From Cyanobacteria bacterium RI_101 (lineage in GTDB: Bacteria > Cyanobacteriota > Cyanobacteriia > Cyanobacteriales > Microcystaceae): a stretch of 64,000 nt of DNA. The notes under the pieces are model-generated. The model saw nothing but the letters and a program-made list of their open reading frames with translations, made no database searches and was not told the DNA's origin. This document shows, piece after piece, positions 17,264 to 25,603 of the stretch; position 1 is the stretch's first letter; each line of letters opens with the position of its first letter. A program made the position numbers and the translations under genes. Where the stretch lies: positions 1 through 64,000 of the forward strand of contig WGLZ01000013.1 in assembly GCA_016471375.1 (NCBI GenBank). The letters are read 5' to 3'.

Positions 17264-17295
17264 TTAACTTATTTTTTGTTTAGGCATTCCCAACT

Positions 17296-17430
17296 ATGGC
17301 GACCAACAATCCCAATCAACCCGTTACTTACCCCATTTTCACCGTGCGCTGGTTAGCGGTTCACACCCTGGCTGTGCCCACCGTTTTCTTCATCGGCGCT
17401 ATCGCCGCTATGCAGTTCATCCAACGTTAG
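17296..17430 (+). CDS. psbF: Cytochrome b559 beta subunit
   Basis: A 44-residue protein with the PsbF core [20 protein letters not shown]; His23 is the second axial ligand of the shared haem. It begins 32 bases after psbE and ends with the typical AMQFIQR. Partner of PsbE at the photosystem II core. Confidence 0.97.
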   Translation: MATNNPNQPVTYPIFTVRWLAVHTLAVPTVFFIGAIAAMQFIQR

Positions 17431-17442
17431 AAAATTTACCCC

Positions 17443-17562
17443 ATGGAAAGAAACAGTAACCCTAATCGCCAACCGGTAGAGCTTAACCGCACCTCCCTCT
17501 ATTTGGGATTGCTCCTAGTCGCTGTGCTTGGCATTCTTTTTTCGAGCTATTTCTTCAACTAA
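17443..17562 (+). CDS. psbL: Photosystem II protein L
   Basis: A 39-residue single-span subunit. The N-terminus [20 protein letters not shown] and C-terminus SSYFFN are the family pattern. PsbL sits at the monomer interface of photosystem II and influences quinone-side electron transfer. It begins 12 bases after psbF. Confidence 0.97.
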   Translation: MERNSNPNRQPVELNRTSLYLGLLLVAVLGILFSSYFFN

Positions 17563-17607
17563 TCGCGCTTTAAGACAACTTTTTTAAACATCCTTAAGGA
17601 GGGTTTT

Positions 17608-17727
17608 ATGTTTGCAGAAGGCAGAATTCCGTTATGGGTTGTGGGCGTCGTGGCCGGTATGGGCGTCATCGCCGTTGTCGGTCTCTTCTTCTACGGCGCT
17701 TACGCCGGTTTAGGCTCTTCCATGTAA
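17608..17727 (+). CDS. psbJ: Photosystem II protein J
   Basis: A 39-residue single-span subunit starting [20 protein letters not shown] and ending GLGSSM, the PsbJ pattern. A good AAGGAGG ribosome site precedes the ATG. PsbJ helps shape the plastoquinone exchange channel and guides assembly. Last gene of the operon, followed by a terminator. Confidence 0.97.
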   Translation: MFAEGRIPLWVVGVVAGMGVIAVVGLFFYGAYAGLGSSM

Positions 17728-17753
17728 GCGCCGGCGCCGACCCGTTTACAAAG

Positions 17754-17788
17754 AAGGGAAGTCCTCTGGAAGGGCTTCCCTTTCTTTT
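17754..17788. terminator. Terminator between psbJ and cobB, probably bidirectional
   Basis: AAGGGAAG (17754-17761) and CTTCCCTT (17775-17782) form an 8-bp stem followed on the plus strand by TCTTTT and on the minus strand by CTTTGT. It can end psbEFLJ and, read the other way, cobB, whose stop codon is only 10 bases off. Confidence 0.82.
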
Positions 17789-17797
17789 GAGGCTTTG

Positions 17798-19237
17798 TTA
17801 TGAATAGCGCCGACAAGCGCCGAGAAATCCTTCCAGCAAGAGGGGACAACCGCCAAAATGAACGTGGAGATAGGACGCTTGTAGAGTCGGGCCGCTCCAA
17901 CCCTCAAGGTCAGATGACAGATGACAGAGATCAGATATCAGGTAACAGTTATCAGTTATCAAAGAAGAGGGATCATACCAAACTCCACTGCTCACTGCTA
18001 ACTGCTTACTGCTCAATGTCAATTGGGTTCGATGAAATTCGTGACCTCTAATTTGGGTTCCGTGGGGGGCGAAGCCTGTTTTCGCTATCGTTTTCGCCTG
18101 ACGGTAGCCCAGGGTTAAACGGTCGCTCCAACGGCAGTCCGCGGGTAAAATACCGAGCCAAGGATAAGATCGTTCCTCCGCGTTCAGATAAGCGCCGCAA
18201 AGATACATCAACCCGCCGCATTCGGCGTAAACCGGTAGACCTTGGCGGATTTTTGTCTGTAAATCTGCAATCAAGCGCCGATTTTGGCTCAGTTCTTCGG
18301 CGAAGACTTCCGGGAAACCGCCGCCTAAAATGAGACCTTGAGCGCCTTGGGGTAAGGCTGAATCCTGAAGAGGACTAAAGGGTATTAATTCGGCGCCGTT
18401 GGCTTCCAGAAGGGCTAAGTTTTCGGCGTAGTAAAAGTTAAAGGCTAAATCCTGAGCGATGGCGATGTTGAGTTTATCCCCCCTAACCCCCCTTGGAAAG
18501 GGGGGGAAACTGCTCAAAGTCCCCCTTGTAAAGGGGGATTTAGGGGGATCTAAAGTTGGCGCCGATAATAAGGGCCAGAGTTGGTGCCAATTAAAACCCT
18601 GCGCTAGATGGGCCAATTTTTCTTGATACTCCGTAAAATTCTCCAACTCCGGCGCCGGCACCAGTCCCAAATGCCGGGATTGCAGGGGTTCCAAATCTCC
18701 CCGGTAAAGGGTTCCTAAAATGGGCAGATGTAACGGCTCTAGAGCCTGTTCTAAGAGTTGAAAATGGCGCCGGCTAGCCACCCGATTTAAAAAGACCCCC
18801 GCCAGCTTGACCTCGGGGTCAAAATTTCCGTAGCCCTGGACAATGGCCGCCACAGAGCCAGACAAACGGGAACAATCCACTGTCAGCGCCGCGGGTATGC
18901 CTAACAAGCGAGCAATATGGGCGCTGGAGGCGTAATCCCTTATTCCTTGGTAACTCACCCCGTCAAAGAGACCCATCGCGCCTTCCACTAGGGCGAATTC
19001 GGCGCTCTGACAACCCCGGCGCCAACTGTCCTTCACCCATTCTGGGGAGGTTAAAACCGGGTCAAGATTGAGGCAGGGGCGCCTCGTCACCTGTTGGTGA
19101 AAACGAGGATCAATATAATCGGGCCCCACCTTAAAGGATTGAACGGAGTGACGCCCCCGGGCCAAAAAAGAAAGAAGCGCCCAAGTGAAGGTGGTTTTCC
19201 CCACCCCACTGCGCTCCCCAGCGATCAGTAAAGCCAT
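17798..19237 (-). CDS. cobB: Cobyrinate a,c-diamide synthase with two in-frame repeat insertions
   Basis: CobB/CbiA amidates the a and c side chains of cobyrinate with glutamine and ATP. Domains: dethiobiotin-synthase-like ATPase with P-loop GERSGVGKTT (residues 7-16), and a class I glutamine amidotransferase domain with Cys340 (YAECGGLMYL) and His460 (SYLHVHFGG). The start is the ATG at 19237; earlier in-frame sequence is repeat DNA. Two stretches do not belong to the family: residues about 230-255 (PPKSPFTRGTLSSFPPFPRG region) and about 407-445 (QLAVSSGVWYDPSSLITDNC region), which are translations of dispersed DNA repeats found elsewhere in the window. The frame stays open through both, so the enzyme may still work. 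Confidence 0.92.
   Translation of the reverse strand: MALLIAGERSGVGKTTFTWALLSFLARGRHSVQSFKVGPDYIDPRFHQQVTRRPCLNLDPVLTSPEWVKDSWRRGCQSAEFALVEGAMGLFDGVSYQGIRDYASSAHIARLLGIPAALTVDCSRLSGSVAAIVQGYGNFDPEVKLAGVFLNRVASRRHFQLLEQALEPLHLPILGTLYRGDLEPLQSRHLGLVPAPELENFTEYQEKLAHLAQGFNWHQLWPLLSAPTLDPPKSPFTRGTLSSFPPFPRGVRGDKLNIAIAQDLAFNFYYAENLALLEANGAELIPFSPLQDSALPQGAQGLILGGGFPEVFAEELSQNRRLIADLQTKIRQGLPVYAECGGLMYLCGAYLNAEERSYPWLGILPADCRWSDRLTLGYRQAKTIAKTGFAPHGTQIRGHEFHRTQLTLSSKQLAVSSGVWYDPSSLITDNCYLISDLCHLSSDLEGWSGPTLQASYLHVHFGGCPLLLEGFLGACRRYS
17919..18022. repeat. Dispersed 'CTGATATCTG / ACTGCTAACTGC' repeat inside cobB
   Basis: Internally repetitive sequence (GATGACAGATGACAGA, CAGTTATCAGTTATC, CTGCTCACTGCTAACTGC) in the 3' part of cobB, in frame with it. 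The same family occurs at 9234-9264, 19244-19275, 19422-19468, 31394-31420 and 55442-55580. Confidence 0.75.
18478..18550. repeat. 73-bp double-hairpin repeat inside cobB
   Basis: Two adjacent hairpins: CCCCCCTT-GGAA-AGGGGGG and CCCCCTT-GTA-AAGGGGG, followed by ATTTAGGGGGAT. A near-identical copy lies at 52491-52566 between rsfS and fabH and a divergent one at 45128-45214. Here the element is read through in frame by cobB (residues about 230-255). Confidence 0.88.
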
Positions 19238-19461
19238 TTTTTCAGTGAGCAGTGAGTAGTTATCAATTATCGGAAATTGTCTATGAACGCCGTTGGCCTT
19301 GACCACCTCTCCACGGGAGGGGAATCATTCTGGTGACTAGTCCCGCAAAAATCCCCCTCCTTTGGCAGAGAGCTAAAGGCGGAGAGAATAAGGCTTGCTT
19401 GATAAACAAACTACGATAAATATCTGACATCTGTTAACTGCTAACTGTTAACTGATATCTG
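19238..19461. other. Spacer between cobB and the end of the cpc operon
   Basis: Contains two stretches of the CTGATATCTG repeat family (19244-19275 and 19422-19468, the latter abutting the cpcD stop). A hairpin at 19359-19379 pairs CCTTT.GC with GC.AAAGG and, on the minus strand, is followed by AGGGGGATTTTT; it may terminate the cpc transcript. No gene seen. Confidence 0.5.
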
Positions 19462-19692
19462 TTAATTGTTGTAGGGTTTAATGCTGACAATGGTGCCCCC
19501 CAGACGGGTGATGCGACGCATTTCTTCGTTCATGCGGGCGTAGGGCACTTTCAGGAAAACGCTACCGCTACGGCGAAAATCGTAGGCGTTGTTGTCGCTT
19601 TCTTCGGTCTGTCTGAGACCGCTGACTTCGTAAACAAAGACCCGATTGGCGGAGACGCCATTGGAACCCACTAAAGCGGATTGACCGAGCAT
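19462..19692 (-). CDS. cpcD: Phycobilisome rod-capping linker, 9 kDa
   Basis: A 76-residue CpcD-domain protein (ANRVFVYEVSGLRQTEESDN, ending GGTIVSIKPYNN) that caps the distal end of phycocyanin rods. The ATG at 19692 follows a CGAGG ribosome site; the longer upstream frame is not conserved. It is the last gene of cpcB-A-C2-C1-D. Its stop codon lies at the edge of a dispersed repeat. Confidence 0.95.
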   Translation of the reverse strand: MLGQSALVGSNGVSANRVFVYEVSGLRQTEESDNNAYDFRRSGSVFLKVPYARMNEEMRRITRLGGTIVSIKPYNN

Positions 19693-19809
19693 AATAATAA
19701 CCTCGTTAAGGAAAAATAAACAAGAAAAAAAGAAAAAGGAGAATTCCGCTGTCCTCAACCTGTTTAAAGAGGCAAAGGCCATGGGAATTCTTCCCTGGGA
19801 TCTTAAGGC

Positions 19810-20685
19810 TTAATTTAAGCTAGCGGGGGTGATGCTAGCGATTTTGCCGCCCAAACGGCTCACCTGTTGCAGGGTGGCGTTGAGTTGCTCGAAGGGCACA
19901 ATAATGGCCTTGTTGCTCCGACGCACCTTGGGATAGCCGGGGGCGCTGATGGCGGCGATTTCGACGCGGAACAGTTTGCCCGCTTTGCCAAAGGGAACGG
20001 AGCCGCCCAGCGCTTTGGCGGGAGTGACGCCGGCTTTGGAAGGACGGTAAGCCCAGCCGCTGTTACTGCCGCTGGGGCCGATGATGGCGGAGGCGGTGTT
20101 TTGGGCCAGTTCCGTGGCTAGACGGGAGTCTTTCCGCTCTAGTTGGGCCCGGTCGCTATTGGCGTAGCCCCGGTACAACCGGAACAGCCGGGTAAAGCCC
20201 ACGGTGCGGTCGCCCACTTGGTTGTTAAAGCGGTAGTAGGGAACGATATTTTCCCCGAAGTTTTCCTGGTATTCCACGGAATCCAGATAGGAGTCAATCT
20301 CGGCGTCAAAGCCCTGGGTTTCGTAGAGGTCGAGGTGGAACACCACTTCGTCTTCCCCATAGGGCGCCCGACCCAACAGGTGTTTGTAGTTGAGTTCGAT
20401 GACGCGGGTTTGGAAACTGCCGTAGAAAAACTTCTTCTTGTAGAGTTCCGACTTGGCCAGGGTGCGAATAAATTCCCGCACGCTGATGGAGCCGTTGCGC
20501 AGAAGGGACTCGGCCCCCTTGAGACGCTCGGAATCCATGATGTAATCGTTGCCGAGCACCTGACGATAGGCGGCCCGAATCACCAAATTGACGTCTTCGG
20601 TCGTCCAATCAGGACGCAGTTCCACAGGTTGAGTCTCGTTGTAGGGCGCGATGCCTAAACGAGAGGCGGCGACGGTAATGGGCAC
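19810..20685 (-). CDS. cpcC1: Phycocyanin-associated rod linker polypeptide, 33 kDa type
   Basis: A 291-residue linker: PBS-linker domain at residues about 20-150 ([40 protein letters not shown]) and a CpcD-like domain at about 235-288 ([20 protein letters not shown]). The length and the segment [20 protein letters not shown]-like region (about 205-225) match CpcC1 of Synechocystis as I remember it. It joins phycocyanin hexamers within the rod. Confidence 0.95.
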   Translation of the reverse strand: MPITVAASRLGIAPYNETQPVELRPDWTTEDVNLVIRAAYRQVLGNDYIMDSERLKGAESLLRNGSISVREFIRTLAKSELYKKKFFYGSFQTRVIELNYKHLLGRAPYGEDEVVFHLDLYETQGFDAEIDSYLDSVEYQENFGENIVPYYRFNNQVGDRTVGFTRLFRLYRGYANSDRAQLERKDSRLATELAQNTASAIIGPSGSNSGWAYRPSKAGVTPAKALGGSVPFGKAGKLFRVEIAAISAPGYPKVRRSNKAIIVPFEQLNATLQQVSRLGGKIASITPASLN

Positions 20686-20732
20686 AGGGAAATAACTCCT
20701 TTTGGGTAAGGGTGAACGAGGGCAAACCGGCG

Positions 20733-21554
20733 CTAGGCGGCGGTGATGCTGGTAATCATTCCGCCTTGGCGGTTGATTTGCTGTAGTTTGTCGGAGAGTT
20801 GCTCGTAGGAGACGAGGTACTCCTGATTACTCCGGCGAATACGGGTTCCAGCGCCGAGCTTAGCTCCCATGACCACCCGGACGCGGTAGAGTTGGCCCCG
20901 TTCCCCGGCGGAGGTTCCCCGGAGACTTTCCGTGGTGGAGCCGCTATCCACGGGGGAGGCGCTGTTGAGCGCCAATTCCCGGGTTAGTTTAGCCCGACCG
21001 CCGCCGCTCTGGGTGCGGTCGCTGGTGGCGTAGCCCCGGTAGAGTTGGAACAAACGGCTAAAGCCCACGGTTTTTTGCCCCCGTTGGGTGCTAAAGCCGC
21101 GGTAGTAGGGCACAATAGAATCCCCGAAACTTTCGGTATATTCGGGAGAGTCGATGTAGGAATTGATCTCCGCTTCGTAACCGCCCTGGCTGTAGAGGTC
21201 GGTGTGGAAGGCGATTTCCTCCTGACCATAGGGCGCCCGTCCGAGGAGATGTTTGTAGTTCAACTCGATGAAACGGGTTTGGGGATTGGCTTGGAAAAAC
21301 TTGCGGCGATAAAGATCCGACAGCGCCACCGCCCGGACAAAGTCCCGGATGGAAATTTCCCCGCCCCGTAGCAGGGACTCGGCGCTGGTCAGGCGCTCTG
21401 AGGCCATCAGGTGCTCGTTGCCGAGGACTTGACGGTAAACCGCCCGAATCGCGGCTTCCACTTCCCCTTCCGTCCGGTTGGGACGCATTTCCAACGGCGC
21501 CGCTTGCTCTAAAGCCAGAATGCCGAGGCGCTGGGCCGATACTAAACTAGTCAT
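20733..21554 (-). CDS. cpcC2: Phycocyanin-associated rod linker polypeptide, 30 kDa type
   Basis: A 273-residue paralogue of the neighbouring linker, with a PBS-linker domain ([40 protein letters not shown]) and a C-terminal CpcD-like domain from about residue 215. The start is the ATG at 21554, preceded by AAGGAG; the frame extends upstream without conservation. It is separated from cpcA by a strong hairpin, consistent with lower linker than subunit synthesis. Order and length suggest CpcC2, the distal rod linker. Confidence 0.94.
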   Translation of the reverse strand: MTSLVSAQRLGILALEQAAPLEMRPNRTEGEVEAAIRAVYRQVLGNEHLMASERLTSAESLLRGGEISIRDFVRAVALSDLYRRKFFQANPQTRFIELNYKHLLGRAPYGQEEIAFHTDLYSQGGYEAEINSYIDSPEYTESFGDSIVPYYRGFSTQRGQKTVGFSRLFQLYRGYATSDRTQSGGGRAKLTRELALNSASPVDSGSTTESLRGTSAGERGQLYRVRVVMGAKLGAGTRIRRSNQEYLVSYEQLSDKLQQINRQGGMITSITAA

Positions 21555-21600
21555 CCTAAAATTCTCCTTTGAGTCTTGTTTTTTTAGACGGATATAGCAA

Positions 21601-21661
21601 GACCTGGACAAGGAAGAAGATTGTTAACCCATCGTCAACAGCCCCCCGCCTTATCCAGGTC
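21601..21661 (-). promoter_or_regulatory. Nested hairpin in the cpcA-cpcC2 intercistronic region
   Basis: The arms GACCTGGATAAGG and CCTTGTCCAGGTC (minus strand) pair over 13 positions with one U-G pair; inside, TGTTGAC pairs with GTTAACA. The structure lies 22 bases after the cpcA stop. No U-tract follows, so it is more likely a processing, stability or partial-attenuation element that sets cpcBA above cpcC than a plain terminator. Confidence 0.75.
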
Positions 21662-21683
21662 AAGTGTAGAATCTAGGTTCTGA

Positions 21684-22172
21684 CTAGCTCAGGGCATTGA
21701 TGGCGTAGTCGAGGTAGGAGTTGGCTTCCACAGCGGGATCGCCAGAGAGGCCGTGGTTGGCTTTGATGTATTTCAGAGCTTCCACGTACCAGCTGGGGGA
21801 GAGATCGAAGGTGCGGTTGATTTCGTCAATCCCAGCGATCAGGTACTCGTCAAGGGGACCGGTACCGCCAGCCACCAAGCAGTAGGTGACGATGCGGAGG
21901 TAGTAACCGATGTCGCGAGCGCACTTGTCTTTACCCCGTTGGTCGGCGGCGAAGTTGGCGCCTTGCATTTGGGTGGTGTAGGGGAATTTGTTGTAAACCG
22001 CTTGGGCGGCGCCGTTGACCAGGTTTTGGGCGTTGGCGGTGAGGGCTTTGGCGGCTTGCAGACCGGCGTTGGCTTGACGCAGACGACCGAAAGCGATTTG
22101 CAGTTCGGTGCTGCTCAGGAAACGGCCTTGGGAATCAGCGGTAGCGACGGCTTCGGTTAAAGGGGTTTTCAT
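21684..22172 (-). CDS. cpcA: C-phycocyanin alpha subunit
   Basis: A 162-residue phycobiliprotein. Cys84 in [17 protein letters not shown] binds phycocyanobilin. The N-terminus [20 protein letters not shown] is typical. It assembles with CpcB into the trimers and hexamers of phycobilisome rods on the thylakoid surface. It lies 71 bases after cpcB. Confidence 0.98.
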   Translation of the reverse strand: MKTPLTEAVATADSQGRFLSSTELQIAFGRLRQANAGLQAAKALTANAQNLVNGAAQAVYNKFPYTTQMQGANFAADQRGKDKCARDIGYYLRIVTYCLVAGGTGPLDEYLIAGIDEINRTFDLSPSWYVEALKYIKANHGLSGDPAVEANSYLDYAINALS

Positions 22173-22243
22173 GGTTTTAGTATCTCCCGTGATGAATGGT
22201 GAAAAAGTTTCCTAGATAGGGCGGTTGCGGTTGACCTAACAAA

Positions 22244-22762
22244 CTAGGCAACAGCGGCGGCGGCGCGGTCGAAGTAGCCGGCAATTTCAGCGACGAGGGC
22301 GCTGCAATCGCCGCGGGTGATACCGTTGGTATCGTTGACGATTTCGAGGGCGGCTTCTTTCATTTTTTGCACGCCGGCGGCGACAGAAGCGCCGGGAACC
22401 CCTAGGGCGACATAGGTTTCACGCAGACCGTTTAAGCAACGATCTTCAAGGACGGAAGCGTCGCCGGTGAAGGTCGCGTAGGTGACATAGCGGAGGATGA
22501 TTTCCATGTCCCGCAGACAAGCGGCCATCCGACGGCTGGTGTAGGCGTTCCCACCGGGTTGGATGAGTTGGGGCTGCTCGGCGAAGAGGGCGCGAGCGGC
22601 GTTGGAAACGATAGCGGACGCGTTGCCGGTGATCCGGTTAACGGAATCGAGGCGTTTGTTGCCTTCGGCGACGGTGGAGGTCAGAGCGTCCAGTTGGGAA
22701 GCAGAGAGGTACTCGCCACGAGCGTCAGCTTGGGATACAACCCGAGTGAAGAGGTCTAACAT
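22244..22762 (-). CDS. cpcB: C-phycocyanin beta subunit
   Basis: A 172-residue phycobiliprotein with two bilin cysteines, Cys82 ([16 protein letters not shown]) and Cys153 (TRGDCSALV), and Asn72, the residue methylated in this family. It is the first gene of the cpc operon and is preceded by a GTAGGAGA ribosome site and a leader of roughly 250 nt. Confidence 0.98.
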   Translation of the reverse strand: MLDLFTRVVSQADARGEYLSASQLDALTSTVAEGNKRLDSVNRITGNASAIVSNAARALFAEQPQLIQPGGNAYTSRRMAACLRDMEIILRYVTYATFTGDASVLEDRCLNGLRETYVALGVPGASVAAGVQKMKEAALEIVNDTNGITRGDCSALVAEIAGYFDRAAAAVA

Positions 22763-23041
22763 TGAATGAATCTCCTACTTGACAGAGTTTGAGTTGGGAT
22801 TATATAAAAATTGGTTTTCCCCAAAGGAGAATTTAACCTTGAGGACGTCTGGGGACTCCCTCTATGGATTCAGAGACGGAATGTAACTTTTCCGCAATCT
22901 TCCTAGGGAATAGCCGGGAAAACTGAGAAAAGCTCAGGATGGTCTCATAAATCAGAGAAACTCTCAAAGGCTTACGGCGCTTGACCTCCGCCCTGTTTGA
23001 ATCTCTCCGTAATCTTTTATACACCGCCGGGGCCCTTTCTG

Positions 23042-23059
23042 TGTGTTACGTTATGTAAA
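23042..23059 (-). promoter_or_regulatory. Second, imperfect HLR1-like repeat
   Basis: Minus strand TTTACATA-AC-GTAACACA: the first half fits the HLR1 half-site, the second differs at one position. It would overlap the -35 region of the TATAAA promoter at 23016-23021, a position from which a bound regulator could repress. Confidence 0.45.
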
Positions 23060-23074
23060 TTTTTTTACCGCTTT

Positions 23075-23092
23075 TTTGTAACGGAATGTAAC
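23075..23092 (-). promoter_or_regulatory. HLR1 element, predicted RpaB binding site of the cpc operon
   Basis: Minus strand GTTACATT-CC-GTTACAAA matches the HLR1 consensus (two (G/T)TTACA(T/A)(T/A) half-sites two bases apart) at every defined position. RpaB binds HLR1 at light-regulated cyanobacterial genes. The site begins 4 bases after the wecG stop codon and about 54 bases upstream of the candidate -10, a position compatible with activation under low light. Confidence 0.7.
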
Positions 23093-23095
23093 AGG

Positions 23096-23908
23096 TTAAC
23101 GAGCCGTCAGCGCCCGTAGGAGAAAGCGGGGCAGGGCCAACATCCGGCGCCAGCGCCAGGGTTCCTGATAGAGGCGGTAGAGCCATTCCAGATTATTGTC
23201 GCAAAACCATCGGGGCGCTCTTTCCTTCGCGCCGGACCAGACGTCGAAACTGCCCCCCACCCCGATCCACCAAGACTGGGGGCAAAGATAACGGTTTTCG
23301 GCGATCCAATACTCCTGCCGGGGGACGCCGAGACCGACAAAGATTAAGGGGGGTTGTTTTTCCTTGAGGGTTTGGAGCCAAAGTTCCCGCTCCTCCGGGG
23401 CAAGGAAGCCGTGATTAACCAAAATCTTTAAATGAGGATATTCCCCCCGCCAGCGTTGGGCGGCCTGTTCCGCCACTCCCGGCGCGCCGCCGTAGAAGGC
23501 GATTAATCTGGGGTTTTCCCCCTGGGCGGCGCTTTGGATTAACCATTCCGCCAACTCGATCCCCGGACAGCGCCGCTGGTCGATCCCTTCCAGTTTCAGA
23601 TACAGGGTCACCCCGGCGCCGTCGGGCACCACCAATTCCGCCTGACTAATGATTTGGTGAACCTTTGGCTCTTTTTCCGCCAGCATCACCATCTCTGAAT
23701 TGAGGGTGACGACGTGGCCGCCCCGGTTCTGGTCTAAACATTGCGCTAACCACGGGCCGTAATTCTCCGATAGGTGAACTGGGAGCGTAAAAACGCGACT
23801 CTGGCGGGGCGGGGCGAGAACCATAGGGGATTGGGGAGGAATGGATAAGCGCGCCTCTTGATCCTGGGGAGCAAAGGGGGATTGGGTCAAGACTCTGGCG
23901 GTCGTCAA
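23096..23908 (-). CDS. WecB/TagA/CpsF family glycosyltransferase
   Basis: A 270-residue GT26 enzyme that would add an N-acetylhexosamine or similar sugar to a lipid-linked acceptor for cell-surface glycan. Visible motifs are VVTLNSEMVMLAEKE, the acidic VVPDGAGVTLYLK with the likely catalytic Asp, and VGLGVPRQEYWIAEN. The TTG at 23908 overlaps the stop of the upstream gene, implying coupling; the ATG at 23824 is an alternative that removes 28 poorly conserved residues. Confidence 0.87.
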   Translation of the reverse strand: MTTARVLTQSPFAPQDQEARLSIPPQSPMVLAPPRQSRVFTLPVHLSENYGPWLAQCLDQNRGGHVVTLNSEMVMLAEKEPKVHQIISQAELVVPDGAGVTLYLKLEGIDQRRCPGIELAEWLIQSAAQGENPRLIAFYGGAPGVAEQAAQRWRGEYPHLKILVNHGFLAPEERELWLQTLKEKQPPLIFVGLGVPRQEYWIAENRYLCPQSWWIGVGGSFDVWSGAKERAPRWFCDNNLEWLYRLYQEPWRWRRMLALPRFLLRALTAR

Positions 23909-24705
23909 GGCGCCGCCGGCTCCAGACGGAGAAAGCCCGCGATTTGGATCTCCTCGGGGCTAATTTGCCAGCGGAGGAGACGGGCGACGATCCCCTGGCT
24001 TTGGGCCCGCCCCAGGTCGAGACGCTCGTTGACAATTCCGGCCACGGTCTTGAGGATACGACTGGAAATACGGCGCTCCCCGAGGGTCGCGGTCGGCTCC
24101 ACCAATTCTAACCGGCGCCCCTGAATCAGTTTAAGACCGGTATTCACCCGAATCGGTAAGGTTTCCGGCGCCGCGGCGCCGGGGGGAGTTTGTTCTAAAG
24201 TTAAAGCCAGTTCCAGGCGGTTCTCCGGCAGAAGCGTTAACTGTAACGCCTTGAGGGTTAAGGGCGGCGCCTCCGGGGGCACAATCCGATTTAACAGGGA
24301 TTGCAGTCGGGCCAGAACCTCGGCGCTGGCCAAGGCTCGATTCAGATCCGCCTGGGTCAGGGTCAAACGAAAAGCTCCGTCCAAAGGGCGCCGGAGGGCG
24401 CGCCGCAGGGCCGGCAGATTACGCCCCTCCAACTCGGCCCAATTGAAATCAATGGCCTCAATTTCCAATTCCGCCGCCGCGATTCGGGCCTGGGGGAAGA
24501 CTTCCAAACCCCGACTGGCGATCCGCGCCCGTTGGACTTTCCCCTGAACAATTTGCCAACTGGGAGTGTTATCGACGCGAACCGCCAGTTCCTCCACCCC
24601 CGTCACCGAGCGCCGAATCCCCTGTTCGATCACCTGATCCGCCACCAGCCCCACCGGGGAGAGCAAGCCGAGAACGCCGGTCAAGGCGATTAAAAACCAT
24701 TCCAT
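23905..24705 (-). CDS. LmeA-like phospholipid-binding protein (DUF2993)
   Basis: A 266-residue protein with an N-terminal hydrophobic anchor or signal (MEWFLIALTGVLGLLSPVGL) and a repetitive beta-rich body typical of DUF2993: GVEELAVRVDNTPSWQIVQG, then LEIEAIDFNWAEL and FRLTLTQADLNRALAS. Members of this family in actinobacteria (LmeA) and cyanobacteria are thought to bind phospholipid in the envelope. The ATG at 24705 was chosen because it starts directly with the membrane segment. Its stop overlaps the wecG start. Confidence 0.78.
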   Translation of the reverse strand: MEWFLIALTGVLGLLSPVGLVADQVIEQGIRRSVTGVEELAVRVDNTPSWQIVQGKVQRARIASRGLEVFPQARIAAAELEIEAIDFNWAELEGRNLPALRRALRRPLDGAFRLTLTQADLNRALASAEVLARLQSLLNRIVPPEAPPLTLKALQLTLLPENRLELALTLEQTPPGAAAPETLPIRVNTGLKLIQGRRLELVEPTATLGERRISSRILKTVAGIVNERLDLGRAQSQGIVARLLRWQISPEEIQIAGFLRLEPAAP

Positions 24706-24839
24706 AAATCGCTTCCTAGGAGTCCGGTTTTGCCTTTCAATTTTTCCCAATCATCCCAGATAAGGTGTCTTAGGCTACGCTTTTGGGGTTGGGTTGCTTG
24801 GATAGTATTAATCATTATGATTCATCTTCCGTAGCGCCG

Positions 24840-25598
24840 ATGCCCATCGTTATTTCCGTCCACTCCTACCGAGGCGGCACGGGTAAGTCTAATTTTACCG
24901 CCAACCTCGCCGCGACCCTGGCCCTGGGGGGTCAACGGGTCGCCGTGGTGGACACCGACGTGCCCTCTCCGGGGATTCACAACCTTTTTAGCCTTGAGCC
25001 GGAACACATAGAGAAAACCCTCAATACCTACCTCTGGGGAGAGAGCGCCATCGAAGAGGCGGCCTACGACGTCGGCGCGGGGTTGGGGGTGACGGCGCCG
25101 GGGCAATTGTTTCTGGTGCCCGCCAGTATTAAGGCGGACGATATCGCCCGGATTCTCAAGGACGGCTACGATGTGCGGCGCTTGAACGACGGTTTTCGCA
25201 GTTTAGTGAAAAGTTTGACCCTAGACTATCTCTTGATCGACACCCATCCGGGGCTATCCAAGGAAACCTTTCTCTCCATCGCCATTTCCCATTTTTTACT
25301 CCTGATTCTCCGCCCTGACAAACAGGATTACCAGGGCACAGCGGTGGTGGTGGACGTGGCCCGACAACTCAAAACCCGACGGATGTTACTGGCCTTGAAC
25401 AAAGTCCATCCCCAACTCAATCTGGAGGCGCTGAAAACCAAAGTGGAGGAAACCTACGGGGAAACCGTGGCGGGGGTCTTTCCCCTCTCCGAACGCTTTG
25501 TCCAACTGGCCAGCGAGGGAGTCTTTTGTGTCCAGTACCCCGACCACCCCATCAGCGCCGAGTTTCGTCGCGTCGCCCAACAACTCCGGGAGGTTTAA
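24840..25598 (+). CDS. ParA/MinD-type P-loop ATPase
   Basis: A 252-residue SIMIBI ATPase. The Walker A is of the deviant ParA form with Arg in the signature position (SYRGGTGKSN, Lys16), followed by VAVVDTDVPSPG (switch I) and LLIDTHPGLSKE (Walker B and switch II). It lacks the C-terminal amphipathic helix of true MinD, and minC/minE are not nearby. It could position a cellular cargo or act in signalling; the partner is unknown. The ATG at 24840 begins at the first beta strand. It ends 5 bases before glsA. Confidence 0.82.
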   Translation: MPIVISVHSYRGGTGKSNFTANLAATLALGGQRVAVVDTDVPSPGIHNLFSLEPEHIEKTLNTYLWGESAIEEAAYDVGAGLGVTAPGQLFLVPASIKADDIARILKDGYDVRRLNDGFRSLVKSLTLDYLLIDTHPGLSKETFLSIAISHFLLLILRPDKQDYQGTAVVVDVARQLKTRRMLLALNKVHPQLNLEALKTKVEETYGETVAGVFPLSERFVQLASEGVFCVQYPDHPISAEFRRVAQQLREV

Positions 25599-25603
25599 GA
25601 CCC

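Larger units (their letters stand above)
22763..23095 (-). promoter_or_regulatory. cpc operon promoter and leader region
   Basis: 333-bp region between the wecG stop and cpcB. A -10-like TATAAA lies at 23021-23016 (minus strand). The predicted leader of about 245 nt contains complementary patches (CTCTGA/TCAGAG types near 22870-22970) but no single dominant hairpin. Two HLR1-type repeats lie upstream of the -10. Confidence 0.6.

Noticed and set aside
17915-18025. Short tandem units in cobB as a CRISPR array
   Set aside because: Units are about 8-10 bp and run directly into each other; no constant repeat of 25-40 bp and no unique spacers.
20143-20658. 171-codon frame opposite cpcC1
   Set aside because: Mirror of a highly expressed linker gene with strong codon bias; no start context and no recognisable protein.
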